Shown piece by piece: positions 63,412-64,000 of a stretch of 64,000 nt of DNA (within the stretch, counting starts at the first letter, position 1; each line of letters begins with the position of its first letter). Under the pieces are notes generated by a model, which saw only the letters and a program-made list of their open reading frames with translations, was not told the DNA's origin and did not search any database. Source of the stretch: Polyangiaceae bacterium (lineage in GTDB: Bacteria; Myxococcota_A; Polyangia; Polyangiales; Polyangiaceae); NCBI GenBank assembly GCA_025937835.1, contig JAICQO010000011.1:41588-105587 (forward strand), in the 5' to 3' direction. The position numbers and the translations under genes are program-made.

Positions 63412-64000
63412 TCAAAACCGCTGGCCCGGCGGCGCGTTCAGCAGCTTGCCGCCGCCGGTCACCGGCGTATTCGGGATCGGCGCGATGAAGTCGAGGTACT
63501 TCTGCTTCATCGTGGCGAAGAGCTCCGGCTGTTCCTTCGACAGGTCCTGCTTTTCCTCCGGGTCCGTCATCACGTCGAACAGCTCGTAAGACACGTTGTC
63601 GCCGAACGCGATCAGCTTGTACTTGCCGTCGATGAAGGCGCGCTTGCGATCCATCAGATCCGCGCGCGGCAGGTCCACGAGCACGGGCCGCGGCTCTGCC
63701 GGGGCGCCGAACAGCTCGGGTACCAGGCTCTTGCCGCGGAGCCCCGTGGCGTCACGGATCCCCGTGAGCTCGGCGAAGGTCGGCACCAGATCGATGTGGC
63801 CTCGCGGCTCCTCGATGCGTCGCGGCGCCGCGCCGGGCACGCGCACGAACAGCGGCACGCGCACCAGGCTCTCCCACACGTCGTAAGCGTGACGGTAGCG
63901 CCCGCGCTCGCCGAAGCCCTCGCCGTGGTCGGCCGTAATGAAGATCGCGGTATCGTTGCCGAACGGTGCGGCCAGCACGAAGTCGATCAGGTCACCCACC
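63412..64000 (-). CDS. Sulfatase-family hydrolase, C-terminal part (cut by window edge)
   Basis: 196 codons to the window end, open at the N-terminal side. The visible part includes FITADHGEGFGE, a metal-site DHG motif of the sulfatase/alkaline phosphatase superfamily, HIDLVPTFAELTGI and the C-terminal block DGKYKLIAFGDNVSYELFDVMTDPEEKQDL, typical of type I sulfatases. The formylglycine-forming Cys/Ser motif would be beyond the window, so activity and class cannot be judged. It converges on the DAHP synthase gene with a 25-bp gap. Confidence 0.9.
   Translation of the reverse strand, partial: VGDLIDFVLAAPFGNDTAIFITADHGEGFGERGRYRHAYDVWESLVRVPLFVRVPGAAPRRIEEPRGHIDLVPTFAELTGIRDATGLRGKSLVPELFGAPAEPRPVLVDLPRADLMDRKRAFIDGKYKLIAFGDNVSYELFDVMTDPEEKQDLSKEQPELFATMKQKYLDFIAPIPNTPVTGGGKLLNAPPGQRF

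Overview
The window is very GC-rich, gene-dense DNA with no rRNA, tRNA, insertion sequence, prophage or CRISPR array that I can see. The gene content points to a Myxococcota chromosome, most like the Polyangia (Sorangium-type): several ECF sigma / anti-sigma pairs, a Hanks-type Ser/Thr kinase, a caspase-fold protease, many lipoproteins with low-complexity linkers, thrombospondin type-3 repeats, a giant TPR protein, PilZ, and the classical menaquinone pathway. Taxonomy is inferred from gene style only. Spacing is tight, and many neighbours share ATGA or GTGA stop/start overlaps, so operons can be read with good confidence.

Layout. 1-6751: the 5' end of alaS (cut by the window edge), a large protein with a decayed M48-type zinc site, an RNase HI-like protein, a GT4 glycosyltransferase and, divergently, a stand-alone MutS-type ATPase. 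6773-10720 (minus): a four-gene unit of a frame-disrupted lipoprotein, an ECF sigma factor, a zinc-binding anti-sigma factor and an exported caspase-fold protein that appears fused to an outer-membrane beta-barrel. 10828-12887 (minus): a TlpA-like lipoprotein coupled to a barrel protein with five thrombospondin type-3 repeats. 13041-16413: a Ser/Thr kinase with an N-terminal zinc ribbon and a large outer-membrane barrel. 16485-25749: an envelope region with two paralogous redoxin-like lipoproteins, a TlpA, two cysteine-rich secreted proteins (about 58 and 30 Cys), an outer-membrane barrel and a lactonase-type propeller lipoprotein.

25885-33015: a small tail-anchored protein, an Mrp/ApbC Fe-S carrier, a five-S1-domain RNA-binding protein, a second ECF sigma factor with a probable membrane partner, an atypical CcmH and an FprA-type ferredoxin-NADP reductase. 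33140-41643: a GbsR/MarR-type regulator followed by ubiE/menG, menF, menD, menH, menA, menC and menE, every junction overlapping. Only menB is missing from the set; a convergent hotdog thioesterase at the end is a candidate DHNA-CoA hydrolase. 42122-45561: a barrel protein with acidic linkers, a DUF4920 lipoprotein, a LysM-hydrolase and a small zinc-ribbon protein.

45658-56088 (minus) is one 3476-residue TPR protein. 56191-61689 (minus) is a run of SDR, DyP-type peroxidase lacking its distal Asp, an unknown partner, a YgiQ radical SAM protein and a PilZ protein whose Shine-Dalgarno sequence lies in a hairpin. 61799-64000: an unknown small protein, a class I DAHP synthase and the C-terminal part of a sulfatase that runs off the window. 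The most unusual systems here are the sigma / anti-sigma / barrel-caspase operon and the cluster of thiol-redox lipoproteins next to cysteine-rich secreted proteins.
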